From Streptomyces sp. MBT53 (GTDB lineage Bacteria; Actinomycetota; Actinomycetes; Streptomycetales; Streptomycetaceae), in contig NZ_JAEQAZ010000047.1 of the NCBI RefSeq assembly GCF_016654115.1, forward strand, positions 1 to 51,847: a DNA stretch of 51,847 bases, written 5' to 3'. The translations under genes and the position numbers were made by a program. The stretch's first letter is position 1, and each line of letters starts with the position of its first letter. The notes under the pieces were generated by a model. That model did not search any database. It was given only the letters and a program-made list of their open reading frames with translations, and was not told the DNA's origin. Below are positions 6,806 to 15,150 of the stretch, one piece after another.

Positions 6806-7819
6806 ATGGCCTCTGACAGTCCTCGCGTGCTCTCCGGAATCCAGCCCACCGCAGGCTCGTTCCACCTCGGCAACTACCTCGGCGCCGTGCGCCAGTGGGT
6901 GGCCCTCCAGGAGTCCCACGACGCGTTCTACATGGTCGTGGACCTGCACGCGATCACGGTCCCGCAGGACCCGGCGGACCTGCGCGCCAACACCCGGCTG
7001 GCCACGGCCCAGCTGCTGGCCGCAGGCCTTGACCCGGACCGGTGCACGCTCTTCGTCCAGAGCCATGTCCCCGAGCACGCCCAGCTCGCCTGGGTCATGA
7101 ACTGCCTGACCGGCTTCGGCGAGGCCGCGCGTATGACCCAGTTCAAGGACAAGTCCGCCAAGCAGGGCTCGGACCGCGCGTCCGTCGGCCTGTTCACGTA
7201 CCCGATCCTCCAGGTCGCCGACATCCTGCTCTACCAGGCGAACGAGGTCCCGGTCGGCGAGGACCAGCGCCAGCACGTCGAGCTCACCCGCGACCTCGCC
7301 GAGCGCTTCAACGGCCGCTTCGGCGAGACCTTCACGATCCCGAAGCCGTACATCCTCAAGGAGACGGCGAAGATCTACGACCTTCAGGACCCGTCGATCA
7401 AGATGAGCAAGTCGGCGTCCACCCCGAAGGGCCTCATCAACCTCCTCGACGACCCGAAGGCGACCGCGAAGAAGGTCAAGAGCGCGGTCACCGACACGGA
7501 GACCGTGATCCGCTACGACGCCGAGAACAAGCCGGGCGTCTCCAACCTCCTCACCATCCAGTCGACCCTCACGGGCAAGTCGATCGCCGAGCTGGAGAAG
7601 GAGTACGAGGGCAAGATGTACGGCGCGCTCAAGACCGATCTCGCCGAGGTCATGGTCGAGTTCGTGACGCCGTTCCGGGAGCGCACCCAGCAGTATCTGG
7701 ACGACCCGGAGACGCTCGACGCGATCCTGGCCAAGGGCGCGGAGAAGGCGCGGGCCGTGGCGGCCGAGACCCTCGCCCAGGCGTACGACCGGGTGGGCTT
7801 CCTGCCCGCGAAGCACTGA
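6806..7819 (+). CDS. trpS: Tryptophanyl-tRNA synthetase
   Basis: This class I synthetase charges tRNA-Trp with tryptophan. The 337-residue product has the HIGH-like signature in PTAGSFHLGNYLG (residues 15-27) and a perfect KMSKS at 199-203. Length and motifs fit the bacterial TrpRS family. The ATG at 6806 is preferred because GAGAG lies about 10 bp upstream; ATG 6797 and GTG 6800 are in-frame alternatives. It is transcribed away from the ECF sigma operon and stands alone. Streptomyces often carry two trpS genes, one of them linked to indolmycin-type resistance; nothing here decides which this is. Confidence 0.96.
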   Translation: MASDSPRVLSGIQPTAGSFHLGNYLGAVRQWVALQESHDAFYMVVDLHAITVPQDPADLRANTRLATAQLLAAGLDPDRCTLFVQSHVPEHAQLAWVMNCLTGFGEAARMTQFKDKSAKQGSDRASVGLFTYPILQVADILLYQANEVPVGEDQRQHVELTRDLAERFNGRFGETFTIPKPYILKETAKIYDLQDPSIKMSKSASTPKGLINLLDDPKATAKKVKSAVTDTETVIRYDAENKPGVSNLLTIQSTLTGKSIAELEKEYEGKMYGALKTDLAEVMVEFVTPFRERTQQYLDDPETLDAILAKGAEKARAVAAETLAQAYDRVGFLPAKH

Positions 7820-7982
7820 GGCGTACGACCGCACCGCAGTACCACTGGGCAGAGCGCTGCACATCACTACGGTTGCGCCTGCCCACAACTCGGCCGTGGC
7901 CGTACAGTCGATAGCCGGGCCGCCGCACACACGGCTGTCCGCGCTCACCAACAGGACACCGATCAGGACGACAGGAGACGAC

Positions 7983-8561
7983 GTGGGGACCGTAACGATC
8001 GGTGTGTCGATCGCGGTCCCGGAGCCTCACGGCAGCCTGCTCCAGGAGCGGCGCGCGGGCTTCGGCGACGCCGCTGCGCACGGCATCCCCACGCACGTCA
8101 CGCTGTTGCCGCCCACCGAGGTGGACGCCTCACAGCTCTCCGAGGTCGAGAACCATCTCGTCTCGGTCGCCGCCGCCGGGCGCCCCTTCCCGATGCGGCT
8201 GTCCGGCACCGGTACCTTCCGGCCGCTCTCGCCGGTCGTCTACGTCCAGGTGGTCGAGGGCGGCTCCGCCTGTACCTGGCTGCAGCAGCAGATCCGTGCC
8301 GCCTCCGGCCCGATGGCGCGCGAGCTGCACTTCCCGTACCACCCGCACGTCACCGTGGCGCACGGCATCGACGACGAGTCGATGGACCGCGCCTACGAAG
8401 CGCTCGCCGACTACCGCGCGGAGTGGCCCTGTACCGGCTTCGCGCTCTACGAGCAGGGCGCCGACGACGTCTGGCGCAAACTCCGCGAGTTCACCTTCGG
8501 CGGCGCCGTCGTACCACCCCAGGCGGCCCGCACGGATCGTGGAACGATCCCCAGCCACTGA
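7983..8561 (+). CDS. 2'-5' RNA ligase family (2H phosphoesterase) protein
   Basis: The 192-residue product has the two HxT motifs of the 2H phosphoesterase superfamily: THVTLLPP near residue 38 and HPHVTVAHG near residue 121. These are the catalytic histidines that act on 2',3'-cyclic or 2'-5' phosphodiester bonds. The GTG at 7983 has AGGAGACG upstream. The physiological substrate in Streptomyces is unknown. It follows trpS on the same strand after 163 bp and ends convergently with the SDR gene. Confidence 0.85.
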   Translation: MGTVTIGVSIAVPEPHGSLLQERRAGFGDAAAHGIPTHVTLLPPTEVDASQLSEVENHLVSVAAAGRPFPMRLSGTGTFRPLSPVVYVQVVEGGSACTWLQQQIRAASGPMARELHFPYHPHVTVAHGIDDESMDRAYEALADYRAEWPCTGFALYEQGADDVWRKLREFTFGGAVVPPQAARTDRGTIPSH

Positions 8562-8570
8562 GCACGGTCG

Positions 8571-9314
8571 TCAGACGGCCAGCCGTCTGAACAGCCCCCG
8601 CGGCAGGTGCCGTAGCACCGAGGTCACCACGCGCAGCGTCCCCGGCACCCACACCGTCTCCGAGCCTCTGCGCAGGCCGAGTTCGATGGCTGTGGCGACC
8701 GCTTCCGGGGTGGTCGTGAGTGAGGCGGCCCTCGGGTCGGCCATGGTCCGTGAGCGGACGAGACCGGGTCGTACGACCATGACGTGCACGCCCGTGCCGT
8801 GCAGCGCGTCGCCCAGGCCCTGCGCGAAGGTGTCGAGGCCGGCCTTGCTGGAGCCGTAGATGAAGTTCGTGCGGCGGGCCCGTTCGCCGGCCACCGAGGA
8901 GAGCACCACCAGGGAGCCGTGGCCCTGGGCCTGCAGGGCCCGGGCGCTGATCAGGCCGGACGAGACGGCGCCGGTGTAGTTGGTGCGCGCGACCCGTACC
9001 GCGGCGGCCGGATCGCGCTCGTCGCGGGCCTGGTCGCCGAGGGTGCCGAAGGCGAGCAGCACCATGTCGATGTCGCCCTCCGCGAAGACCTTGCCGAGCA
9101 CGGTCTCGTGGGAGTCGGGGTCGAGCGCGTCGAAGGCGACGGTGCGGACGTCGGCCCCCAGGGAGCGCAGTTCCGTGGCGGCACTCTCCAGGGCGGGCGA
9201 GGGGCGGCCCGCGAGCCACACCGTGCGGGTGCGGCGGGCGATGAGTCTGCGGGCGGTGGCCAGTGCGATCCGGGACGTACCGCCGAGGACGAGGAGGGAC
9301 TGTGGAGGACGCAT
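8571..9314 (-). CDS. SDR oxidoreductase, DprE2-like
   Basis: The 247-residue short-chain dehydrogenase has an N-terminal dinucleotide motif LVLGGTSRIALATARRL and the catalytic YxxxK in FIYGSSKAG. The GGTSxIA form and overall pattern recall DprE2, the reductase half of the decaprenylphosphoryl-arabinose epimerase. The DprE1 flavoprotein is not adjacent, so the exact substrate is uncertain; it may be a polyprenyl-phosphate sugar. Start ATG 9314 fits the family; a GTG at 9335 is an in-frame alternative. It is divergent from the BrkB-like gene. Confidence 0.8.
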   Translation of the reverse strand: MRPPQSLLVLGGTSRIALATARRLIARRTRTVWLAGRPSPALESAATELRSLGADVRTVAFDALDPDSHETVLGKVFAEGDIDMVLLAFGTLGDQARDERDPAAAVRVARTNYTGAVSSGLISARALQAQGHGSLVVLSSVAGERARRTNFIYGSSKAGLDTFAQGLGDALHGTGVHVMVVRPGLVRSRTMADPRAASLTTTPEAVATAIELGLRRGSETVWVPGTLRVVTSVLRHLPRGLFRRLAV

Positions 9315-9379
9315 GCCCGTGACCGTATCGCCCACTTATGGGTGATTGGTCGTGTGGCATCGGCGCCCTCCCTGAAATG

Positions 9380-9389
9380 GGCGATTAAT
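9380..9389. promoter_or_regulatory. Palindrome in the SDR/BrkB divergent region
   Basis: CGATTAATCG is a perfect 10-bp palindrome in a GC-poor patch. It overlaps a 16-mer (TGAAATGGGCGATTAA at 9373-9388) that recurs with one mismatch at 15917-15932, upstream of another plus-strand gene. It is a possible regulator site; the protein is unknown. Confidence 0.35.
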
Positions 9390-9474
9390 CGGATGCCGTT
9401 CAATGGGGCGCCACGCGCGCGTGTTTGTGGGGTACCCGCACATCGGTGTCAGTGGACGGGGGCAGAATCGGATC

Positions 9475-10425
9475 ATGGACTGGCTGAAGAAGCTCCCCTT
9501 CATCGGGCCGCTGGTGGCGCGCCTGACGGTCACGCACGCGTGGCGGTCGTACGAGCGCCTCGACCGGGTGAAGTGGTCGCAGCTCTCCGCCGCCATGACG
9601 TTCATCAGCTTCATCGCGCTGTTCCCGCTGCTGACCGTGGCCGCCGCGATCGCCGCCGCCACCCTGAGCACCGACCAGCAGCACGAACTCCAGGACAAGA
9701 TCGCCGAGCAGGTCCCCGGCATCTCCGACCAGCTCAACATCGGCTCCCTGGTGGACAACGCGGGCACCGTCGGCCTCATCGCCGGTGCCGTCCTGCTGTT
9801 CACCGGCATCGGCTGGGTCGGCTCGATGCGGGAGTGCCTGCGCGCGGTGTGGGAGCTGCCCGACCGCGACGAGAACCCGCTGCTGCGCAAACTCATCGAC
9901 ACCGGGGTGCTGATCGGCCTGGGCGGCGCCGTCCTCGCGACGATCGCCGTCTCCACCGTCGCCTCCGCACTGGTCGACTGGATCAACGACCAACTGGGCA
10001 TCGCCCAGGGCGGCTGGGGCGGGATCCTGCTGCGGATCGCCGCGTTCGCCGTCGCCGTACTCGCCGACTTCCTGCTCCTGCTCTACGTCCTGACCCTGCT
10101 GCCCGGCGTCGAACCCCAGCGCCGCCGCCTCTTCGTGGCCGCGCTGATCGGCGCGGTCGGCTTCGAACTGCTGAAGCTGCTGCTCAGCGGCTACATCCAG
10201 GGCGTGGCCGCGAAGAGCATGTACGGCGCGTTCGGCGTCCCCGTGGCGCTGCTGCTGTGGATGAACTTCACCTCGAAACTCGTCCTGTTCTGCGCGGCCT
10301 GGACGGCGACCCCGAGCAGACCGGACGAGGACGACGACTACGACCCGGCCGACGACACCGAGGACCCCAAGGTCAGGGACGCGGGCGACGACGGACCAGA
10401 TCCGGCAGCGGCCACCGCCGGTTGA
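9475..10425 (+). CDS. YihY/BrkB family membrane protein
   Basis: The 316-residue product has about six membrane helices and the family cues LSAAMTFISFIALFPLLT, the GWVGSMRECLRAVW loop and YGAFGVPVALLLWMNFTSKLVLFCA near the end. The acidic C-terminal tail (DEDDDYDPADDTEDP) is cytoplasmic. The family is widespread and often annotated as 'ribonuclease BN', which is now thought wrong; its role is not established. The ATG at 9475 begins the hydrophilic MDWLKKLP typical of the family. The 3' end overlaps the convergent carboxypeptidase gene by 53 bp. Confidence 0.88.
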   Translation: MDWLKKLPFIGPLVARLTVTHAWRSYERLDRVKWSQLSAAMTFISFIALFPLLTVAAAIAAATLSTDQQHELQDKIAEQVPGISDQLNIGSLVDNAGTVGLIAGAVLLFTGIGWVGSMRECLRAVWELPDRDENPLLRKLIDTGVLIGLGGAVLATIAVSTVASALVDWINDQLGIAQGGWGGILLRIAAFAVAVLADFLLLLYVLTLLPGVEPQRRRLFVAALIGAVGFELLKLLLSGYIQGVAAKSMYGAFGVPVALLLWMNFTSKLVLFCAAWTATPSRPDEDDDYDPADDTEDPKVRDAGDDGPDPAAATAG

Positions 10426-11701
10426 CCAGGAAGACCCCGCCGGCCAGCAGCACCAGCAGCCCGCCGACGATCGCCAGCGCGATCCCGACCCCGCCCGAAC
10501 CGTCCTCGTCGGCGGTCGACACGGAGGCCGTGGAGGACGCGGTCGGCTTCGTGCCCGCCGTGTCGCCGCCCGCCTCCCCGCTGGCCGTCGCACCCGGCTG
10601 GGCGCTCGCCTGCGCCGCGTTCTTCGGCGCGACCAGCTCACCCACCGGCTGCACCTTGCCGGCCGCCTGGAAGCCCCAGTCGAGGATCTTCGCGGCCTCC
10701 TTGTAGACCTCGTTGTGCTCGTCCTTCTCCGGGTTCATGACCGTCACCAGCAGCACCTTGCCGCCGCGTTCGGCGACCCCGGTGAAGGTGGCGCCCGCGT
10801 TGGTGGTGTTGCCGTTCTTGACCCCGGCGATGCCCGGGTACACCGAGACGTCCGAGTCGCCGCTCAGCAGCCGGTTGGTGTTCTGGATCTCGAAGGTCCC
10901 GCGGACCGACTTGCCCTTCTTCTTCGTCGTCTCGCCCGGGAACTTCGCGCTCACCGTCGAGCAGTACTCCCGGAAGTCCTTCTTCTGCAGCCCGGAACGC
11001 GCGATCAGCGTCAGGTCGTACGCCGACGAGACCTGCCCCGGCTCGTCGTAGCCGTCCGGCGTCACCACGCGCGTGTCCAGCGCCTGGAGATCCTGGGCGT
11101 GCGCGTTCATGTCGGCGACGGTCTGGTCGACGCCGCCGTTCATGTGGGACAGGACGTGCACGGCGTCGTTGCCGGAGCGCAGGAAGACCCCGAGCCACAG
11201 GTCGTGGACCGTATAGCTCTCGCCCTCCTTTATCCCGACCAGGCTGGAACCGGCGCCCATGCCCGCCAGGTCGGACGCGACCACCTTGTGCTCGGTCGTC
11301 TTCGGGAACTTCGGCAGCACGGTGTCCGCGAACAGCATCTTCAGGGTGCTCGCCGGAGGCAGCCGCCAGTGCGCGTTGTGCGCGGCCAGCACATCACCGG
11401 TCTCGGCGTCGGACACGATCCACGACCGCGCGGTGAGGTCTTTCGGTACGACCGGCACACCGGACGTCAGATTGACCTGCGTCCCCGGCTGCGCGAGCCG
11501 GGCGCCGCCCACCGACGACATGTTCGCCGGGGGAGTGGCCGTAGGACTCGCCGTGGCACTTGTGGTGGCACTCGGCGTGGTACTCGGCGTCGGGGTCGGA
11601 CTCGGAGCCGCGAGGGCGAGCGGCGCGGTGAGCGCGAGGGACGACAGGGCGGCGGAAAGCACCAGCAGGGATCGCCTGATGGTCTGCTGTGGAGCGGGCA
11701 C
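10373..11701 (-). CDS. Serine-type D-Ala-D-Ala carboxypeptidase (PBP5-like)
   Basis: This low-molecular-weight penicillin-binding protein trims the terminal D-Ala of peptidoglycan stem peptides outside the membrane. The ~442-residue product has a signal peptide (IRRSLLVLSAALSSLALTAP), a Pro/Thr/Ser-rich linker, the SxxK motif in PASTLKM, SGN in LRSGNDAVH and a KTG-position motif that reads KNG (GVKNGNTTNAG). It ends with an LPxTG-less hydrophobic helix (IALAIVGGLLVLLAGGVFLV) and a basic tail, so it is membrane anchored. GTG 11701 gives a well-shaped signal peptide; longer in-frame starts would overlap the divergent gene at 11793. Confidence 0.92.
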   Translation of the reverse strand: MPAPQQTIRRSLLVLSAALSSLALTAPLALAAPSPTPTPSTTPSATTSATASPTATPPANMSSVGGARLAQPGTQVNLTSGVPVVPKDLTARSWIVSDAETGDVLAAHNAHWRLPPASTLKMLFADTVLPKFPKTTEHKVVASDLAGMGAGSSLVGIKEGESYTVHDLWLGVFLRSGNDAVHVLSHMNGGVDQTVADMNAHAQDLQALDTRVVTPDGYDEPGQVSSAYDLTLIARSGLQKKDFREYCSTVSAKFPGETTKKKGKSVRGTFEIQNTNRLLSGDSDVSVYPGIAGVKNGNTTNAGATFTGVAERGGKVLLVTVMNPEKDEHNEVYKEAAKILDWGFQAAGKVQPVGELVAPKNAAQASAQPGATASGEAGGDTAGTKPTASSTASVSTADEDGSGGVGIALAIVGGLLVLLAGGVFLVNRRWPLPDLVRRRPRP

Positions 11702-11792
11702 GCACGTGAACGTACATGCCCGGGGACCCGAAGTCCCGTCACCGGCCCCACCCCGGCCACCGGCCCCGGAGGACGACGGCGATACTGGACTC

Positions 11793-12032
11793 ATGAAGCT
11801 CAGCCGCCCCGTCTCCTGGTTCCTGCTCGCCTTCGGGGTGTGGAGCTGGATCATCTGGATCACTTTCGTCAAGAATCTCGTCGCGGACGGCAGCGGACTG
11901 GCCTTCGACGACGGCCGCCCGACGGCGTACTTCTGGATCCATCTGACCCTGGCCGTCGTGTCCTTCGTATTGGGGACGGTCATCGGGGGCCTCGGGTTGC
12001 GTGGACTGCGCGCACTGCGCGAGACGTCATAG
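11793..12032 (+). CDS. Small membrane protein, SCO4848 family
   Basis: The 79-residue protein has two membrane helices (VSWFLLAFGVWSWIIWITFV and IHLTLAVVSFVLGTVIGGLGL) separated by a short loop. It matches my memory of the actinobacterial SCO4848 membrane-protein family, which lies beside a D-Ala-D-Ala carboxypeptidase gene. The function is unknown. It is divergent from the carboxypeptidase and runs 4 bp before the metallophosphoesterase, so the last two probably form an operon. Confidence 0.82.
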   Translation: MKLSRPVSWFLLAFGVWSWIIWITFVKNLVADGSGLAFDDGRPTAYFWIHLTLAVVSFVLGTVIGGLGLRGLRALRETS

Positions 12033-12036
12033 AGAA

Positions 12037-13263
12037 GTGGCCATCCTCGTCATCGCTCTCGTCGCCCTGGTCGCGGTCGCCGTCCTCGGCGGGGCGCACT
12101 GGTACGTCTGGCGCCGCCTGGTCCGCGACACCACGCGCGCGTGGGGCCCGGCCCGCGTCACCGGCACGGCCGTACTGATCGCCGGCCCGGTCCTGATGAT
12201 CGCGGCCCTGGCCGCCGAGCGCGGCGGCGCCCCCTTCTGGCTCCAGCGCGTCCTGGGCTGGCCCGGCTTCCTGTGGATGGCCCTGGCGATCTACCTGCTG
12301 CTGGCCGTCCTCGCGGGAGAGGTTCTACGACCGCTGCTGCGGCGGTTCGTCGAACGGCGGGGGCGGGCCGGGACGGTCGTAGAAGAGACCGAATCCGCAG
12401 CCTCCGAAGAGACCTCCGAAGAGCCGCAGTCCCCCGCTCCCTCCCGTCGGCTCTTCGTCTCCCGGGTGGTCGGGGGCGCCGCCGCTGCCGCTGCCGTGGG
12501 GACCGTCGGATACGGCACCTACGGTGTGCTGCGCGGGCCGAGTGTGAAGCGGGTGACCGTGCCGTTGGCCAAGCTGCCGCGGTCCGCGCACGGGTTCCGG
12601 ATCGCGGTCGTCAGTGACATCCACCTGGGGCCGGTTCTGGGGCGGGGGTTCGCGCAGAAGGTCGTCGACACGATCAACTCGACGCAGCCCGATCTGATCG
12701 CGGTCGTGGGCGACCTGGTGGACGGCAGCGTCAAGAACCTGGGGCCTGCGGCGGCTCCGCTGGCCCAACTGCGGGCGCGGCACGGGTCGTTCTTCGTCAC
12801 GGGCAACCACGAGTACTTCTCCGGCGCCGAACAGTGGCTGGAAGAGGTCCGCAGGCTCGGCATCCACACCCTGGAGAACGCCCGTACCGAACTCCCCGGC
12901 TTCGACCTCGCCGGGGTCAACGACCTCCAGGGCGAGAGCGAGGGTCAGGGCCCCGACTTCGGTAGGGCGTTGGGCGATCGCGACACCGCGCGCGCGTGCG
13001 TGCTGCTCGCGCACCAGCCGGTGCAGATCCACGAGGCCGTGAAGCACGGCGTCGATCTCCAGCTCTCCGGGCACACGCACGGCGGGCAGTTGTGGCCCGG
13101 CAACTTCATCGCGGCGGCGGCCAATCCGACGGTCGCGGGGCTGGAGCGTTACGGGGACACCGAGTTGTACGTCAGCCGGGGCGCGGGCGCGTGGGGACCG
13201 CCGACCCGGGTGGGGGCGCCGTCGGACATCACGGTCGTCGAACTGGCGTCGAAACAGGCCTAG
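12037..13263 (+). CDS. Membrane metallophosphoesterase
   Basis: The ~408-residue product has N-terminal membrane helices, a twin-Arg-free basic stretch before a further helix (RRLFVSRVVGGAAAAAA), and then a calcineurin-like phosphoesterase domain. The metal-ligand motifs are in order: VVSDIHLG, VVGDLVDG, VTGNHEYF, AHQP and LSGHTHGGQLWP. The catalytic domain is predicted to be extracellular. The start GTG 12037 follows the preceding stop by 4 bp; the Shine-Dalgarno is weak. The last 25 bp of the gene recur at 15845 and, degenerate, at 14508. Confidence 0.9.
   Translation: MAILVIALVALVAVAVLGGAHWYVWRRLVRDTTRAWGPARVTGTAVLIAGPVLMIAALAAERGGAPFWLQRVLGWPGFLWMALAIYLLLAVLAGEVLRPLLRRFVERRGRAGTVVEETESAASEETSEEPQSPAPSRRLFVSRVVGGAAAAAAVGTVGYGTYGVLRGPSVKRVTVPLAKLPRSAHGFRIAVVSDIHLGPVLGRGFAQKVVDTINSTQPDLIAVVGDLVDGSVKNLGPAAAPLAQLRARHGSFFVTGNHEYFSGAEQWLEEVRRLGIHTLENARTELPGFDLAGVNDLQGESEGQGPDFGRALGDRDTARACVLLAHQPVQIHEAVKHGVDLQLSGHTHGGQLWPGNFIAAAANPTVAGLERYGDTELYVSRGAGAWGPPTRVGAPSDITVVELASKQA
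13235..13259 (+). repeat. Direct repeat copy 1 (metallophosphoesterase 3' end)
   Basis: The 25-bp repeat starts TCGTCGAACTGGCGTCGAAA and ends ACAGGC. Here it is the coding sequence for the last residues (VVELASKQ) of the metallophosphoesterase. Copy 3 at 15845-15869 is identical. Confidence 0.8.
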
Positions 13264-13282
13264 TCGGTGTGGCCGGGCCGCT

Positions 13283-13501
13283 TCAGCGGTGACCGGGCCA
13301 ATCCGGGTCGTCCTGGGCTGTGGGAAGTTCGCCGTCTCCCTCGGCCCAGTGGTTGACCCACCCGCACAGACCGCAGGCGTAGCGCCCGTTCAGGCCGGAG
13401 ACTTCGGCTCCGCACTCTCGGCACTCGGATGTGGTGATCTCGTTGCTGCTGAGGGGCGCACCCACCGTAGGAACGCGTTCCGACGGCCGCTCGGTGGTCA
13501 T
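13283..13501 (-). CDS. Small zinc-ribbon-like protein
   Basis: The 72-residue product has two CxxC knuckles, CRECGAEV and CGLCGWVN, spaced as in a rubredoxin-type zinc ribbon, flanked by polar sequence. ATG 13501 has GGAG in good position. It probably binds a metal and acts as a small adaptor or nucleic-acid-binding protein, but no function is known. It is the first gene downstream of the metallophosphoesterase, in opposite orientation. Confidence 0.7.
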   Translation of the reverse strand: MTTERPSERVPTVGAPLSSNEITTSECRECGAEVSGLNGRYACGLCGWVNHWAEGDGELPTAQDDPDWPGHR

Positions 13502-13541
13502 GCTCCGAGCCTATCGGCCTGCCGTCGTGGGCCTGGGTGGT

Positions 13542-13982
13542 TCAGCCAAGAGCAGGGGTCGTGAGGTCGAGGATCAGCAGGTTCCCCCAGTCGTTGGTGA
13601 AGGCGGCGCGCATGCCCTCGTAGCGCACGCCGACGAACGGGTTGGAACGGAACATGACGGCGAGCCACCGCAACGAGGAGTCGGCGTCGAGACGGGCGAG
13701 GTAGCCGATGTTGCCCATCCCGCCGCCCCCGCCGGACATCCATCCCGATCCGTCCGGCAGCGGGCTCTCGAAGCAGGTGTCGACCCCGTCGATGGTGTGC
13801 TCCTCAAGGGCCTGGGCCACATCGAACGGTCCTCCGACACGGAAGGGAATCGGCTGCCCGGCATCCGGGTGGTACGCCCCCGGACCGTCGACATGCAACT
13901 TCAAGGCAGTGTCGTCAGGCCGGTACAGCCCGTCGCGGAGCGGCATCTCCCCGGCCTTCCAGAGCCCCTCGATCGTTCCCAT
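13542..13982 (-). CDS. Hypothetical cytoplasmic protein
   Basis: I do not recognise this 146-residue protein. It has no signal peptide or membrane helix. Visible features are a glycine run (SGGGGGMGNIGY) and an aromatic segment LRWLAVMFRSNPFVGVRYEGMR. ATG 13982 has a G-rich element (GGTGGGGTGGG) upstream and is preferred to the more distal in-frame start at 14042. It is flanked by the zinc-ribbon gene and a lipoprotein gene on the same strand. Confidence 0.6.
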   Translation of the reverse strand: MGTIEGLWKAGEMPLRDGLYRPDDTALKLHVDGPGAYHPDAGQPIPFRVGGPFDVAQALEEHTIDGVDTCFESPLPDGSGWMSGGGGGMGNIGYLARLDADSSLRWLAVMFRSNPFVGVRYEGMRAAFTNDWGNLLILDLTTPALG

Positions 13983-14051
13983 GGCCCACCCCACCGTCGA
14001 CTGCTGAGGTTCCCAAGTGGCTGAGATCCGTGAACTCGCCACGGACAGCGG

Positions 14052-14423
14052 CTACGAACAGAAGGAAGCCTTCACGGCGGCCACGATCCCGGCGGCCGTC
14101 ACCTCATCGGTGCCGTAGCGGGCAGCGGCGTTCTTTGCCGCCGTCGCGTCGTCCTTGCCCTGCTTGAGGTCGAGGCACACGTTCCGGGCGTTGCTCAAGT
14201 CCTTGTCGTCACTGCCGAGTCCGGGCTTCAGCGTGTCCAACACGGTTGTCAGCGCCTCCGCCTGAGCCTCGTCGGGCGACGGGACGGCCGGCGCGGCAGG
14301 TGTGGACGATGCGGAGCCGGGTGCTGTGGACGGCTTGCTGTCCGCCTTGTCGTCGCTGCCCCCACAGCCCGCAAGCGCGAAGACGGCAACGGCGGCGATC
14401 GCAGGCATGGCAAAGCTGCGCAT
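14052..14423 (-). CDS. Small secreted lipoprotein
   Basis: The ~123-residue product has a lipoprotein signal peptide with lipobox LAGC, then a Ser/Pro/Ala linker and a small helical domain with two cysteines (NARNVCLDLKQG and the C-terminal KASFCS). ATG 14423 is chosen because GGGGGGAACC precedes it; an ATG at 14435 would place the SD inside the gene. Streptomyces have many small lipoproteins of this plan; none of the motifs gives a function. Confidence 0.75.
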   Translation of the reverse strand: MRSFAMPAIAAVAVFALAGCGGSDDKADSKPSTAPGSASSTPAAPAVPSPDEAQAEALTTVLDTLKPGLGSDDKDLSNARNVCLDLKQGKDDATAAKNAAARYGTDEVTAAGIVAAVKASFCS

Positions 14424-14507
14424 GGTTCCCCCCATGTAAGTGCAAAGTGCAGGAGCGGTGAGGGTAACCCACGGGTACGACAGGGCCCCGCCCAGGTCGT
14501 CGGAGTT

Positions 14508-14528
14508 GAACCGGCCTCGAAACAGGCC
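14508..14528 (+). repeat. Direct repeat copy 2 (degenerate)
   Basis: GAACCGGCCTCGAAACAGGC followed by C matches the metallophosphoesterase 3' end at 19 of 21 positions. It lies between the lipoprotein gene and the end of the DHFR-like gene. Confidence 0.6.
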
Positions 14529-14555
14529 TGGTTGACGTGCCCCCCGGGCGGGCGC

Positions 14556-15119
14556 TCAGCGCCTCGTCTCGTACCTGGTCAGGATCACGCCGCCGGGAAG
14601 TGTCCGTGTCTCCACCAGGTTCAGGTTCACCCAGTTGTCCAGCGCGGTGAAGAACGGTGTGCCGCCGCCCGCCAGGACCGGTGCGGTGGCCAGTACGTAC
14701 TCGTCGATCAGCCCGGCCCGCATGGCCGCCCCGGCGAGCGTCGCGCCGCCGATGTCCATCGGGCCGCCGTCCTCGGCCTTGAGGCGGGTGATCTCGGCGA
14801 CCGCGTCGCCGGTGACCAGGCGGGTGTTCCAGTCGACCTTGTCGATCGTCGAGGAGAACACCACCTTCGACATGTCCCGCCAGCTCCGCGCGAACTCGAT
14901 CTCCGCCGGGGTGGCGTCCGGCTGCCGGTCGGCGGTGGGCCAATGGGAGCTCATCGTCTGCCACAGCCTGCGCCCGTAGAACGACAGGTCGGTCGCCCGC
15001 AGCTGGTCGGACCAGAACTGGAACAGCTCGTCGCTGGGCACGCTCCAGCCGATGTCGTCGCGGGGCGCGGCGATGTAGCCGTCCAGGGTGAGGTTCATGC
15101 CGTAGATCAGTTTCCGCAT
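14556..15119 (-). CDS. Dihydrofolate reductase/RibD-like family protein
   Basis: The 187-residue product has the family pattern MRKLIYGMNLTLDGYIA, FYGRRLWQTM, VVFSSTIDKVDW and IDEYVLATAPVLAGGGTPFF, typical of the RibD C-terminal/DHFR fold group. Most family members are NADPH-dependent reductases of unknown substrate and are not the housekeeping folate enzyme. It sits beside a DinB-fold gene on the same strand, a common pairing in actinobacteria. Confidence 0.85.
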   Translation of the reverse strand: MRKLIYGMNLTLDGYIAAPRDDIGWSVPSDELFQFWSDQLRATDLSFYGRRLWQTMSSHWPTADRQPDATPAEIEFARSWRDMSKVVFSSTIDKVDWNTRLVTGDAVAEITRLKAEDGGPMDIGGATLAGAAMRAGLIDEYVLATAPVLAGGGTPFFTALDNWVNLNLVETRTLPGGVILTRYETRR

Positions 15120-15150
15120 GGCGCCGGCCTTCCGTGAATCGGTCTCACGC

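Noticed and set aside
10373..10425. Overlap of convergent BrkB and carboxypeptidase genes as a sign of frameshift
   Set aside because: Both C-termini look natural (acidic tail; basic membrane tail), so the 53-bp overlap is accepted as real.
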